Part shown: positions 8,256-20,436 of the stretch, piece after piece
Layout: each line of letters starts with the position of its first letter
How positions within the stretch are numbered: position 1 is the stretch's first letter
From: Deinococcus betulae
GTDB lineage: Bacteria; Deinococcota; Deinococci; Deinococcales; Deinococcaceae
Direction: 5' to 3'
Assembly (NCBI RefSeq): GCF_020166395.1
Contig: NZ_JAIQXU010000003.1
Location: forward strand, 62,001 to 126,000
Length of the DNA stretch: 64,000 bases
Position numbers and translations under genes: made by a program
The notes under the pieces: model-generated
The model's input: only the letters and a program-made list of their open reading frames with translations
Told to the model about the DNA's origin: nothing
Databases searched by the model: none

Positions 8256-8957
8256 ATGCGCATTCAGGACATGAACTGGGACATGGTTGAGGCGGCACTG
8301 AGGCGCGATGACCGCTGCGTGCTGCCGCTGGGCTGCACCGAGCAGCACGCCACCCTGAGCCTGGCCACCGACACCCTGCTGGCTGGGCGGGTGGCCCGCG
8401 AGGCCGCCGAGGGCCTGGGCGTTCCTGTCTTTCCGACGCTGCCCTACGGCATTACACCGACTTTTACGGCTTACCCCGGCACCCTGAGTGTGAGCGTCAA
8501 CACCTATCTGGCCCTGTTGGACGACCTGCTCCGTGGGCTGCACGCCCAGGGCTTCCGGCGCATTCTGGTGGTCAACGGCCACGGGGGCAACGCGCCGGGC
8601 CAGGGTTGGCTGGGCGAGTGGCTGGCCCGGCACCCGGACGCGCGGGTGCAGTGGCACAACTGGTGGAACGCGCCGCGCACCTGGGCAGCGGTGCAGGCCA
8701 CCGACGAACTGGCCAGCCACGCGAGCTGGATGGAAAGTTTTCCCTGGACCCGGCTGGAAGGCGTCAGCGCCCCCGAAGAGCGCAAGCCGATGGTGGATCT
8801 GAATGCGCTGCGGCAGCTGCCTCCCGCCGGGGTCCGGGCCCTGCTGGGCGACGGCAATTTCGGCGGCCTGCACCGCCGCCCCGACCGCGAGATGCTCCGG
8901 ATCTGGCAAGAAGCGGTGGCTGAAACGCGGGCGCTGCTGGAGACCGGCTGGGCCTAA
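8256..8957 (+). CDS. Creatininase-family amidohydrolase
   Basis: 233 residues. Motifs of the creatininase family are visible: LPLGCTEQHATLSLATDTLLA (metal-binding Glu, His and Asp), YGITPTFTAYPGTLSV, and VNGHGGN at about residues 107-113. The later conserved His/Glu site appears as SHASWMESFPW. Family members hydrolyse cyclic amides such as creatinine or act in mycofactocin and flavin/GTP-derived pathways (MftE, ArfB); nothing nearby indicates which, and creatinine itself is unlikely. TAACGT five bases before the ATG fits a leaderless message. Confidence 0.85.
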   Translation: MRIQDMNWDMVEAALRRDDRCVLPLGCTEQHATLSLATDTLLAGRVAREAAEGLGVPVFPTLPYGITPTFTAYPGTLSVSVNTYLALLDDLLRGLHAQGFRRILVVNGHGGNAPGQGWLGEWLARHPDARVQWHNWWNAPRTWAAVQATDELASHASWMESFPWTRLEGVSAPEERKPMVDLNALRQLPPAGVRALLGDGNFGGLHRRPDREMLRIWQEAVAETRALLETGWA

Positions 8958-9357
8958 AGACCATGTGGGGCTGATCTGATCTAGAGCCAGCGCAACCTCT
9001 GAATTCCGGCAAGAGCGCAGCCCACATGGCTTCTCTCTGTTTCGTTAACAAATCGGGAGAACACCAGTTCGCAAGCTCCACGCCTGGAACCCGCTTTTCT
9101 TCTTCTCACTCCGCTGCGTAACCGGTCTTGAATCGTTTTGGTCAACACTTCAAGCGGCGTCCGTATGGGTCGATTCGCAAGTCAACAAGACAAGCCGAGG
9201 CCCGGCGACTCTAGGGCCGCCTCCTGTGGCAGAGAGCATCTTAGGCCGCCGCACCGATCTCCCATATAGAGAAGACCAGGCTCTTGAGCGCCACATCTCA
9301 CTCTTGCCCAGCTGCCCTCTTCATCTTTTAGGAACCAGAGTTCGTCTCGGCCCAGCC
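8958..9357. other. 400-base gene-free region with a long-range inverted repeat
   Basis: No convincing reading frame on either strand, no tRNA. It contains an inverted repeat: CCATGTGGGGCTG (8961-8973) and CAGCCCACATGG (9018-9029), 12 paired bases with one bulged G and a 44-base loop, followed by CTTCTCTCTGTTTC. This may be a terminator for the creatininase gene or the stem of a small RNA. The remainder is of lower GC than the flanking genes and shows nothing else I can name. The minus-strand LpxB-related gene ends at 9358. Confidence 0.5.
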
Positions 9358-10584
9358 TTAGTTCTCGTCTAACTCGGCAGCCACAGCGGCCAGTGCACCT
9401 GGCCGACCAATCCGAGCGCGGCCGTCCGCTTGCGCCGCCTGGAACCGGGTCGGGTCAGTGCCGAGGCTCTGGACCGCAGCGGCAACCGCCTGCGCCGTGG
9501 GCGCGGTAACGGTCAGGGCCTGACCCAGCAGGCGCGTCTGCCGCGCGGCAAACCCCGCCACGTACTGCGGCCCTGGCGTGGGGAAGCCCACGACGGGGAG
9601 GCCCAGCCCAGCCGCCTGTTCGTTGGCTGTGCCGGCTGTTCCCAGGGCCAGGGCAGCCCGGTGCAGCACCGCCGAAAAAGCGCCGCGCAGCACCAGCACT
9701 CGCGTCTCGCCGCGCCGCAGCCACAGGGTCGCCTCATCCACCTGGCCAGCTGTCCAGCCGGGCAGCGGCGGCAATTCGGCGAATGGGCGGGCAAAGGCCA
9801 CAGCGGCCTGCCAGGCGGGGAGCTGCGCGGCGGCCTCCAGCATGACCGGCAGGGAAAACGCCGCGTCTCCGCGCTGGCCGGGGAGCAGGGCCAGCACCGG
9901 CCGCCCGTCCAGCAGCGGCCCCAGGTCGCGTTCGGGCTCGGGCAGCACATCCATCGCAAAGCCGCCCCGGTACGCGGCATTCACGCCGCGCCGGGCCAGG
10001 TGAACGGCCGAGGGCTGGTCCCGCGTGTACACCCGCCGCGCCCGACGGGCCAGGGCCACCTCCCAGGGCATAAAGAGGTTGGCGCCCAGGGCGTTCAGTT
10101 CACGCAGGTGGGCCGCCGGGGTCATGCCCTGCGCGTAGAACGACGACACCAGCGGCTGAAGGTGCGTCAGTGGCAGGCGGGGGCCAGCTGCCCGACCAGC
10201 TGGCCGCGCCACCACCCGCGCGGCCAGGGTGCCCACCGCCAGCGCGTAGGTGTCGCCCACCACAACCACCCGCGCCACCTGCCCCCCCAACCGCCGCGCC
10301 GCCGCCCACTGCCGCAGCGAGACGGTCAGCAGGCCCGCCTGCACATCCGCGCGCAGGTTTGCCAGGCTGCCAAAGGGAAAGCCGCCCGAAGGCAGCGCCA
10401 GATGGGGGCCCTGAAGCTCGGCAGTCCCCGCATACGCCGTGCCCGACCCGACCAGCGGGAGGGCCAGCACCGGCCCGCGCCCGGCCCGCGCCAGTTCACA
10501 CGCCAGCCCGGCCCCGATCAGGTCCTCGGCGTACCCATTGGACACCAGAAGGGTCGCGTCTGTTCGCCGAAAAGTGCTCGCCAC
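9358..10584 (-). CDS. LpxB-related glycosyltransferase (lipid-A-disaccharide synthase-related protein)
   Basis: 408 residues matching the lipid-A-disaccharide synthase-related group (TIGR03492 type): SNGYAEDLIGAGLACEL at the N terminus, LPLVGSGTAYAGTAELQGP, then LPSGGFPFGSLANL, and a C-terminal donor-binding domain with ALGTAGTANEQAAGLGLPVVGFPTPGPQY. The family lies in the GT-B superfamily near LpxB but occurs in organisms lacking lipid A, so a role in another glycolipid of the envelope is inferred. The start is a GTG at 10584, seven bases after TAGCCT on the minus strand, divergent from the double-NUDIX gene. Confidence 0.85.
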   Translation of the reverse strand: MASTFRRTDATLLVSNGYAEDLIGAGLACELARAGRGPVLALPLVGSGTAYAGTAELQGPHLALPSGGFPFGSLANLRADVQAGLLTVSLRQWAAARRLGGQVARVVVVGDTYALAVGTLAARVVARPAGRAAGPRLPLTHLQPLVSSFYAQGMTPAAHLRELNALGANLFMPWEVALARRARRVYTRDQPSAVHLARRGVNAAYRGGFAMDVLPEPERDLGPLLDGRPVLALLPGQRGDAAFSLPVMLEAAAQLPAWQAAVAFARPFAELPPLPGWTAGQVDEATLWLRRGETRVLVLRGAFSAVLHRAALALGTAGTANEQAAGLGLPVVGFPTPGPQYVAGFAARQTRLLGQALTVTAPTAQAVAAAVQSLGTDPTRFQAAQADGRARIGRPGALAAVAAELDEN

Positions 10585-10613
10585 GCCCCGTAGGCTAGCG
10601 TAGGGTGGCGGCC
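10585..10613. promoter_or_regulatory. 29-base divergent leaderless promoter pair
   Basis: Only 29 bases separate the GTG of the LpxB-related gene and the ATG of the double-NUDIX gene. The plus strand carries TAGGGT (10601-10606) seven bases before the ATG; the minus strand carries TAGCCT (complement of 10592-10597) seven bases before the GTG. The two -10 elements lie almost side by side, so RNA polymerase binding in one direction should exclude the other. Confidence 0.55.
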
Positions 10614-11603
10614 ATGAGTCTCATGGAACTGCGGCGGGTCTGGGGCACGCGCCCGCTGATTGGCGCGGCGGTAGGCGTGCTGCTTCAGGACGAAAGCGGG
10701 CGCGTGCTGCTGCAGCGCCGGGGCGACGACGGCCTCTGGAGCGAACCCGGCGGCGCCCTGGAACCAGGCGAGGATTTTCTGACCGGCGCGCGGCGCGAAC
10801 TTCTGGAAGAAACGGGCCTGACCTGCCCCACTTTGCGCCTCTTGCCCCTGCCGGGCGGCCTGCAAAGTGGCCCTGAGCTGTACCACCGCTACCCCCACGG
10901 CGACGAGCTTTACATCGTGGGCATGCGGGCGCACGGCACCCTCCCGGCCGAGGCCCTGAAGGGCGCCCAGCCCGACGACAGCGGCGAAACCCTGGAGCTG
11001 CGCTGGTTCGCTCTGGACGACCTGCCAGCGCTGAGCAACAACGCCAACAAACAGTCTATGAACCTGTTGCGCGGCTGGGAGGGCCTACCACCTTTGCCAC
11101 TGCACCCCACGCCGCCCCCACCGCCACCCGGCAACTTTCTGCTGGACCTGCGAAAAGTCATTGGCCACCGGCCCTGGTTTGCGCCTGGGGCCAATGTGCT
11201 GGTGACGGACGAAGCGGGGCGCCTTCTGCTGCTGCGCTGCGGGCACACCGGGCGCTGGACCCTGCCCGGCGGCAGCCTGGAACCCGGCGAGAGCTTCGCA
11301 GAAACGGCGGCGCGGGAACTGCTCGAAGAAACGGGCCTGACCGCCGCCCGCCTGGACCCACTGGAGATGTTCGCCGGCCCTGAGTACCGCTTCACCTACC
11401 CGAACGGCGACGTGGTGGACTACGTGTCGGTGCTGTACCGCGCTCACAGCGTGACCGGCACCTTAGTTCCGCAGTCCGGCGAGGTGCTGGAGGTGGGCTG
11501 GTTCGGTGCGGATGAGCTGCCGGACGACGCCGACCTGAGCGGCGCGCTGATTCAGGCCAATTTGCGGGACTGGAAAAAGCTGAGGGGCCAGCCAAACAGC
11601 TGA
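10614..11603 (+). CDS. Double-NUDIX protein
   Basis: 329 residues with two complete NUDIX domains. Domain 1 (about residues 15-150) has GGALEPGEDFLTGARRELLEETGL in the metal-binding box; domain 2 (about 185-320) has GGSLEPGESFAETAARELLEETGL. A Pro-rich linker (HPTPPPPPPGN) joins them. Both boxes retain every catalytic Glu, so two active sites are expected. Domain 1 is much closer to the separate NUDIX protein at 6452-6922 than to domain 2, which points to duplication followed by fusion with an unrelated NUDIX domain. The ATG at 10614 is preferred over a GTG at 10605 because of the TAGGGT placement. Substrates are unknown. Confidence 0.9.
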   Translation: MSLMELRRVWGTRPLIGAAVGVLLQDESGRVLLQRRGDDGLWSEPGGALEPGEDFLTGARRELLEETGLTCPTLRLLPLPGGLQSGPELYHRYPHGDELYIVGMRAHGTLPAEALKGAQPDDSGETLELRWFALDDLPALSNNANKQSMNLLRGWEGLPPLPLHPTPPPPPPGNFLLDLRKVIGHRPWFAPGANVLVTDEAGRLLLLRCGHTGRWTLPGGSLEPGESFAETAARELLEETGLTAARLDPLEMFAGPEYRFTYPNGDVVDYVSVLYRAHSVTGTLVPQSGEVLEVGWFGADELPDDADLSGALIQANLRDWKKLRGQPNS

Positions 11604-11633
11604 CCCCCCTCGCCTTCTTCTCTGCTTATCCCT

Positions 11634-14090
<2,457 letters not shown>

Positions 14091-14124
14091 AGAGGGGACC
14101 TCGGTGGGATTGCCCCCACCCCGG

Positions 14125-14149
14125 CCCTCCCCCCTGAAGGGGGAGGGAG
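14125..14149. repeat. REP-like GC-rich palindrome, left copy beside the DUF559 gene
   Basis: A 25-base near-palindrome of form CCCTCCCCCC-TGA-AGGGGGAGGG(AG), lying 15 bases past the DUF559 stop codon and before pheT. It is an exact reverse complement of 14538-14562, so the two copies frame the DUF559 gene as inverted repeats. Each copy can itself fold into a hairpin. The pattern is the common 'CCCTCCCC...GGGGAGGG' intergenic repeat found in many bacterial genomes. Confidence 0.8.
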
Positions 14150-14163
14150 AAGGGCGGCGGGCC

Positions 14164-14589
14164 TTAGCTTGGTGTGCGGTCGTTCAGAGCCGTCTGAATT
14201 CGTTCCAGTACGCTGGGCAGATTGGTGCGGACTTCGTTGTTCCAGAAGCGCAGGGTCAGGAAACCATGGGCCAGCATGTCGGCATCTCTGGCCTGATCTT
14301 CAGGGCTGTTCAGGTGCTGGCTGCCGTCCAGTTCAATCACCAACTGGCGTTCATAGCAGACGAAATCGGCGACGTACCGGCCCATTGGTTCCTGCCGGCG
14401 GAAACTGACACCTAATGCTTTGCGGCGCAATTTTTGCCAGAGCAGCAGTTCCTCTGGGGTCATGCGCCGCCGGAGAGTACGAGCTATTTCTGTTGAAGGA
14501 CTGGTACATTCCCAAGAACCGCCGCCAGATCTTTTGACTCCCTCCCCCTTCAGGGGGGAGGGTTGGGGAGGGGGCGCACGCCGCGTCAC
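14164..14589 (-). CDS. DUF559 protein, Vsr/endonuclease-like fold
   Basis: 141 residues from a GTG at 14589. From residue ~33 it matches DUF559: ARTLRRRMTPEELLLWQKLRRKALG, FRRQEPMGRYVADFVCYERQLVIELDGSQH, and RFWNNEVRTNLPSVLERI. The D...ELDG core is the nuclease-like active site of the very-short-patch-repair (restriction-endonuclease) fold. The first ~20 codons are made by the right-hand palindrome (PPPQPSPLKGEG), an odd N terminus; an ATG at 14463 (Met 43) would skip it but would cut into the first helix of the domain. The GTG overlaps the NUDIX stop (GTGA). These genes are often found next to such palindromes, suggesting mobility. Confidence 0.85.
   Translation of the reverse strand: MTRRAPPPQPSPLKGEGVKRSGGGSWECTSPSTEIARTLRRRMTPEELLLWQKLRRKALGVSFRRQEPMGRYVADFVCYERQLVIELDGSQHLNSPEDQARDADMLAHGFLTLRFWNNEVRTNLPSVLERIQTALNDRTPS
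14538..14576. repeat. REP-like GC-rich palindrome, right copy inside the DUF559 5' end
   Basis: Bases 14538-14562 are the exact reverse complement of 14125-14149. They are followed by GGTTGGGGAGGGGG-type sequence (to 14576), extending the repeat unit. The copy falls inside the 5' end of the DUF559 frame, where it encodes a Pro/Lys/Gly-rich peptide. A relative without perfect identity sits at 28064-28103. Confidence 0.8.
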
Positions 14590-14984
14590 CCCGCCAGCCC
14601 CCGAACCAGCCCCCGCACCTGCTGGGGTACCAGATTTACGGCGTTCAGTTCCTGCCTGCTGACCCAGGCAGGTTCATACGAGTTGGCTTCGCTGTGGCGC
14701 ACACCCTCGGGGCCGTCGCCCAGACGCATCTCGCCGCCCTGCCAGGTCACCAGAAAGTAGTGTTCGCGGTTGCCCAGATTCTCTAGAACCAGCACTTCGC
14801 GCTCCACCTGAACCGTCAGGTTCACCTCTTCCAGCATCTCGCGAACGCAGGCTTCGGCGGGGGTCTCGTCGCCTTCAATGCCGCCGCCGGGCAGGGTGGC
14901 ATACACACGGCCTTCTTTGCGGCGGAGCATCAGCAGCACTTGCCCCTGGTCGTTGAGGAGGATGCCCACGGAACGGGGTCTCAC
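14586..14984 (-). CDS. NUDIX hydrolase in the pheS-pheT block
   Basis: 132 residues. The NUDIX box is GGGIEGDETPAEACVREMLEEVNL, where the usual REXXEE is kept (REMLEE) and the final Gly is Asn-Leu, a tolerated change. A GTG start at 14984 is chosen because GGGAGGT lies five bases upstream and because it overlaps the racemase stop (GTGA); a GTG at 15005 is the alternative. The substrate is unknown. A NUDIX enzyme next to an aminoacyl-tRNA synthetase could remove by-products such as dinucleoside polyphosphates, but that is inference. Confidence 0.88.
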   Translation of the reverse strand: MRPRSVGILLNDQGQVLLMLRRKEGRVYATLPGGGIEGDETPAEACVREMLEEVNLTVQVEREVLVLENLGNREHYFLVTWQGGEMRLGDGPEGVRHSEANSYEPAWVSRQELNAVNLVPQQVRGLVRGLAG

Positions 14985-15687
14985 GACGCACCTCCCAAAA
15001 GCCACTCCACCGCCGCCTGAGCATGGAGGGCGGTGATGTCAAAGGTGGGCACAGGTGAGTCCTCAGGACCGACCAGTAACGGAATCTCGGTGCAGCCCAG
15101 GATGATGCCCTGCGCCCCCTGAGCGGCCAGGTCGGCCATCACCGCGCGGTAGCGCTCGCGGGAATCGGCACGGATGTCGTTGCGGCACAGTTCGTCGAAG
15201 ATGACGCGGTGAACCTCGGCGCGCTGGGGGGCCTCGGGCACCAGCGTTTCAATCCCGAACTTCTCGCGCAAGCGATCCTTGTAGAAAGGCTGTTCCATCG
15301 TGAAGGCCGTCGCCAGCAGCCCCACCCGCTCAATGCCCGCCGCTTTCAGAGCCGCGCCCGTACTGTCCACGATATGCAGCAGCGGTATCTCCAGTCGGGC
15401 CTCCAGTTGCGGCGCCACCAGATGCATGGTGTTCGTGGCAATGAGCAGAGCGCCCGCACCGGCCGCCTGCAAGCCCTGGGCGGCGTTGCCCAGGAGCTCG
15501 GCGGCCTCGTCCCAGGCGGCAGCTTGTTGCAGGGCCACCACCCGCGCGAAGTCAAAGGAGTGAATCAGCAGGGGCGCCGAATGCAGGCCGCCCCGGCGCC
15601 CAGCATACGCGGCGTTGATCTGGCGGTAATACTCGGCGGTGCTGGTCCAGCTCATGCCGCCCAGGACACCCAAGAGGCGCTCGGCAC

Positions 15688-15691
<4 letters not shown>
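14981..15691 (-). CDS. Aspartate/glutamate racemase family protein
   Basis: 236 residues. The N terminus LLGVLGGMSWTSTAEYYRQIN is the phosphate-loop-like start of this family. The first catalytic position is Thr (IATNTMH) instead of Cys, the second is the normal Cys (GCTEIPLL). The Thr/Cys pairing is found in YgeA-type broad-specificity racemases, so a racemase acting on other amino acids is more likely than a classical aspartate racemase. It overlaps pheS by four bases (ATGA) and the NUDIX gene by four bases, so it is made as part of the pheS transcript. A link to D-amino acids in the cell wall is possible. Confidence 0.88.
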
Positions 15692-16707
<1,016 letters not shown>

Positions 16708-16722
16708 GTGTCCTCCTGCGGA

Positions 16723-16760
16723 CCAAAGAAAAACCCCGCCTCGCATGGGTGCGGGCGGGG
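16723..16760 (-). terminator. Attenuator-like terminator in the pheS leader
   Basis: Read on the minus strand, CCCCGCC (complement of 16754-16760), an inner CGCA/TGCG pair, GGCGGGG (complement of 16734-16740) and then a T-rich run TTTTTCTTT. This is a textbook intrinsic terminator placed between the promoter and the pheS ribosome-binding site, so it can only serve to reduce pheS transcription conditionally. An upstream GGGGTG (just before the leader stop) can pair with CACCCC of the terminator stem as a competing structure. Confidence 0.75.
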
Positions 16761-16780
16761 TGACGCGCTGGACCTGGGGC

Positions 16781-16840
16781 TCAGGTCAGCACCACCCCAG
16801 GGCCGAAAAACGGCGAACGTGGACCAGCCAGGGGTGTCAT
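16781..16840 (-). CDS. Candidate Phe leader peptide of pheS (19 residues)
   Basis: A 19-residue frame, MTPLAGPRSPFFGPGVVLT, from ATG 16840 to TGA 16783-16781. It has two consecutive Phe codons (TTT TTC) at positions 11-12, just upstream of sequence that can pair with the terminator stem. TACCCT lies seven bases before the ATG, the same spacing as the leaderless genes of this window, so the transcript would begin with the peptide itself. In E. coli pheST a Phe-rich leader peptide controls attenuation; this arrangement is analogous. An alternative is a degenerate T-box, because TGGTGC next to the possible antiterminator resembles a T-box bulge, but the leader is too short for a full T-box stem I. 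Confidence 0.5.
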   Translation of the reverse strand: MTPLAGPRSPFFGPGVVLT

Positions 16841-16847
16841 GCCGCCC

Positions 16848-16853
16848 AGGGTA
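16848..16853 (-). promoter_or_regulatory. -10 element of the pheS leader transcript
   Basis: TACCCT on the minus strand, seven bases before the leader-peptide ATG. No good -35 is seen (TTCTTC at the expected distance), which is common in this window. Confidence 0.45.
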
Positions 16854-16942
16854 GCAGATAGGGCGTGCATGAAGAAACCGCCGGGCTGACCCAACCCGCC
16901 AAATGACACACTCATTACATTCACCCTGAGAATAGAGGTCCG

Positions 16943-18271
16943 ATGCAATCCAATCTGCCTCTTCGGCGCGGCCTTGTGCTGCTGGCGTCCCTAGCTATGG
17001 TCCTGTCGGCGTGTGGCCGCGCCCCCACCGGGCCGGCCCTGGCCCCGCTGGCGGCGGCCGGCGAACCTGTCCTCAACGAGGTCTACTTCGACGCACCGGG
17101 TACCGATACGGGCACCTTCATCGAACTGAAAGGGCCTGCGGGCAAGAGCCTGAGCGGCTACAGCCTGGCGGCCTTCGACACGGCGGGCACGCAGTACCGG
17201 ACCATCACCCTCTCGGGCAGCATTCCAGCCAGCGGGTACTCTGTGGTAGCGCAGGACAGCACGGTGCCGGGCCGCACGATGATAGATGCAGGCGCCGACC
17301 TCAACAATGGCAGCGGCAGCCTGCGCCTGCTCAGGGGCGGCGCCGTGGTGGACGCCCTGGCCTACGGCAGCCCCAGCGCGGGCCGGGGCGAGGGCAGCCC
17401 GGCCCCCACCACCGGGGCCGGCAAAGCGCTGGCCCGCGTGCCGGACGGCCAGGACACCGGGGCGAACAGCGCCGACTTCAAGGTGCAGGCGGCCACGCCC
17501 GGCACGGCAAACGGCGGGGGCACCGGGGGCGGCACCGGCAAGAAAGTCCTGTTTGACCTCACCAAGGCCGAGGACGCGGGCAACGCCGACTGGCGCATTG
17601 ACGGGGCCTACAGCGACTATGCGGGCGCCCTGCGGGGCCTGGGCTACACGGTGGCGTCGGTGACGGGCAGCGCCATCACCTCGACTAACCTTGCTGGTGC
17701 CTCGGTACTGGTTATTCCTGAGCCGCAAAACCCGTTCAGCGACAGCGAACGCGCGGCCATTCAGGCGTTCGTGCAGGGCGGCGGTGGGCTGTTCCTGATT
17801 ACTGACCACCGCACCAGCGACCGCAACAACAACGGCTGGGACAGCCCAGAAGTCTTTAACGGCTGGGACGGCAGCACGCCCGCCAGTGTGGCGAGCACCT
17901 TTCAGAAGAGCCTGGACGCCGACACCCTGTTTGGCCTGGGCGCGTCGTTCAACTCCAGTTTCAGCGATCCGGTGTATACAGCCACGCCGACCACCTCGCA
18001 CCCCATCCTGAACGGGGTGAGCAGCGCGGGGGTGTACGTGGGGACCAGCGTAGACGTGCGGGCAGGCACCGCGCTGATGGGTGCAGGCGGCAAAACCTAC
18101 CTGGCCGTGAACAGTGTCGGCGCGGGGCGGGTCGCCATGTGGGGCGACAGCAGCACCTTTGGCGACAACACGTACTCCGATGGCAGCACCGGCCAGTACA
18201 ACAACTGGCCCAACCTGAGCAACGCGGCGCTCGGCAAGAACGTGGTGCGCTGGCTGGCCGGCGACCTTTAA
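16943..18271 (+). CDS. Lamin-tail-domain lipoprotein
   Basis: 442 residues. A lipoprotein signal peptide (VLLASLAMVLSAC) ends at Cys 24. Residues ~40-190 form a lamin-tail domain: GEPVLNEVYFDAPGTDTGTFIELKG with the typical 'E(V/I)...G.FIEL.N/G' opening and later ALAYGSPSAGRGEGS. After a Gly/Thr-rich linker (GGGTGGGTGKK, near residue 198) comes a GATase-like/DUF4350-type domain: KVLFDLTKAEDAGNADWRIDGAYSDYAGALRGLGY and QGGGGLFLITDHRTSDRNNNG. Probably an exported protein of the envelope; function unknown. AGAGGT just before the ATG serves as ribosome-binding site. Confidence 0.85.
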   Translation: MQSNLPLRRGLVLLASLAMVLSACGRAPTGPALAPLAAAGEPVLNEVYFDAPGTDTGTFIELKGPAGKSLSGYSLAAFDTAGTQYRTITLSGSIPASGYSVVAQDSTVPGRTMIDAGADLNNGSGSLRLLRGGAVVDALAYGSPSAGRGEGSPAPTTGAGKALARVPDGQDTGANSADFKVQAATPGTANGGGTGGGTGKKVLFDLTKAEDAGNADWRIDGAYSDYAGALRGLGYTVASVTGSAITSTNLAGASVLVIPEPQNPFSDSERAAIQAFVQGGGGLFLITDHRTSDRNNNGWDSPEVFNGWDGSTPASVASTFQKSLDADTLFGLGASFNSSFSDPVYTATPTTSHPILNGVSSAGVYVGTSVDVRAGTALMGAGGKTYLAVNSVGAGRVAMWGDSSTFGDNTYSDGSTGQYNNWPNLSNAALGKNVVRWLAGDL

Positions 18272-18290
18272 GAAACCTTAAACTTTCTGG

Positions 18291-18324
18291 GCGGCCCTCT
18301 GTCCTGGGGGGCCGCGTTCTTTTT
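18291..18324 (+). terminator. Intrinsic terminator after the lamin-tail lipoprotein
   Basis: GCGGCCC (18291-18297) pairs with GGGCCGC (18309-18315), then GTTCTTTTT. Stem and T-run make a good rho-independent terminator. Confidence 0.85.
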
Positions 18325-18397
18325 GAGCGCCCAGACGCATGCCACCATGCCGCTATGAGTGTGTTTACGATCCCGCCCACCTGTCCGGGTCACCCGC

Positions 18398-19861
<1,464 letters not shown>

Positions 19862-19887
19862 ATCCTGGGCCTTTTCCCCCTCGCGTA

Positions 19888-20325
19888 TCAGTCACAGTTC
19901 TCGTGAATCAGAATGCCTGGGCCGTAAGCGGTCAGCACTGGAATCCAGGCTTCGGTCAGCTCATCCAGGCGGGTTCGGTCGAAGGCCAGGAATGCCCGCT
20001 CATCGCCAGCCCTGGTGGTGCGCCAGAGCGGAATCTGGGCCACGATATCGGAGAGGTCATTTAAATCTTTTTCCATCCACCCGTTGAACGGCGTACCCCG
20101 ATAAAGCGGATTGCCGTGGTAGCGCCCAAACATTCGCACCAGCGCCTGCACATGCTGAGGATTAAAAACCGGGACAGCAAAGCCCTCAACGCTTCGTTCC
20201 TCATTGGTATGCCCACCGACCTAACTGGCGTACGTCACGCCTGTCGGCGCCTGCACCACAACGGTGGCGCCAGAACCCTCAGTGCCGTCTGGGTCAAGAA
20301 AGATATAGGCCAGTTCGTTCTTCAC
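19888..20325 (-). pseudogene. DUF6210-like gene interrupted by an in-frame TAG
   Basis: A single frame runs from GTG 20325 to the stop at 19888 but is broken by TAG at codon 35 (20221-20223). Before it: [13 protein letters not shown]; after it: [28 protein letters not shown] and, at the end, ELTEAWIPVLTAYGPGILIHENCD. Together these match the DUF6210 pattern, where the stop position is normally Gln or similar (S-N-Q-x-G-G). One C-to-T change (CAG to TAG) explains it. An internal ATG at 20151 could still give 87 residues without the N-terminal strand pair. Either a recent nonsense mutation, a sequencing error, or a truncated protein. Function of the family is unknown; many members lie near toxin/immunity genes. 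Confidence 0.7.
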
Positions 20326-20395
20326 GCTCAGTCATCCTGTCCAGGCAGTTCTGCTTTTTCAATCCACCCCCGCCCACGTCTGCCCTGCAAAGACA

Positions 20396-20420
20396 CGCCG
20401 CCCGGTCTCTCTGGGCGGCG
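20396..20420. promoter_or_regulatory. Inverted repeat over the glyA -35 region
   Basis: CGCCGCCC (20396-20403) and GGGCGGCG (20413-20420) form a perfect eight-base inverted repeat. The -10 hexamer TACCGT at 20425-20430 follows, six bases before the glyA ATG, so the repeat covers the expected -35 position. That placement favours an operator; it lacks a T-run and so is not a terminator. Confidence 0.45.
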
Positions 20421-20436
20421 GTGTTACCGTGACCCT

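Noticed and set aside
20116..20436. N-terminal extension of glyA from 20116
   Set aside because: It would add 107 residues without family similarity, overlapping the DUF6210-like gene and the glyA promoter.
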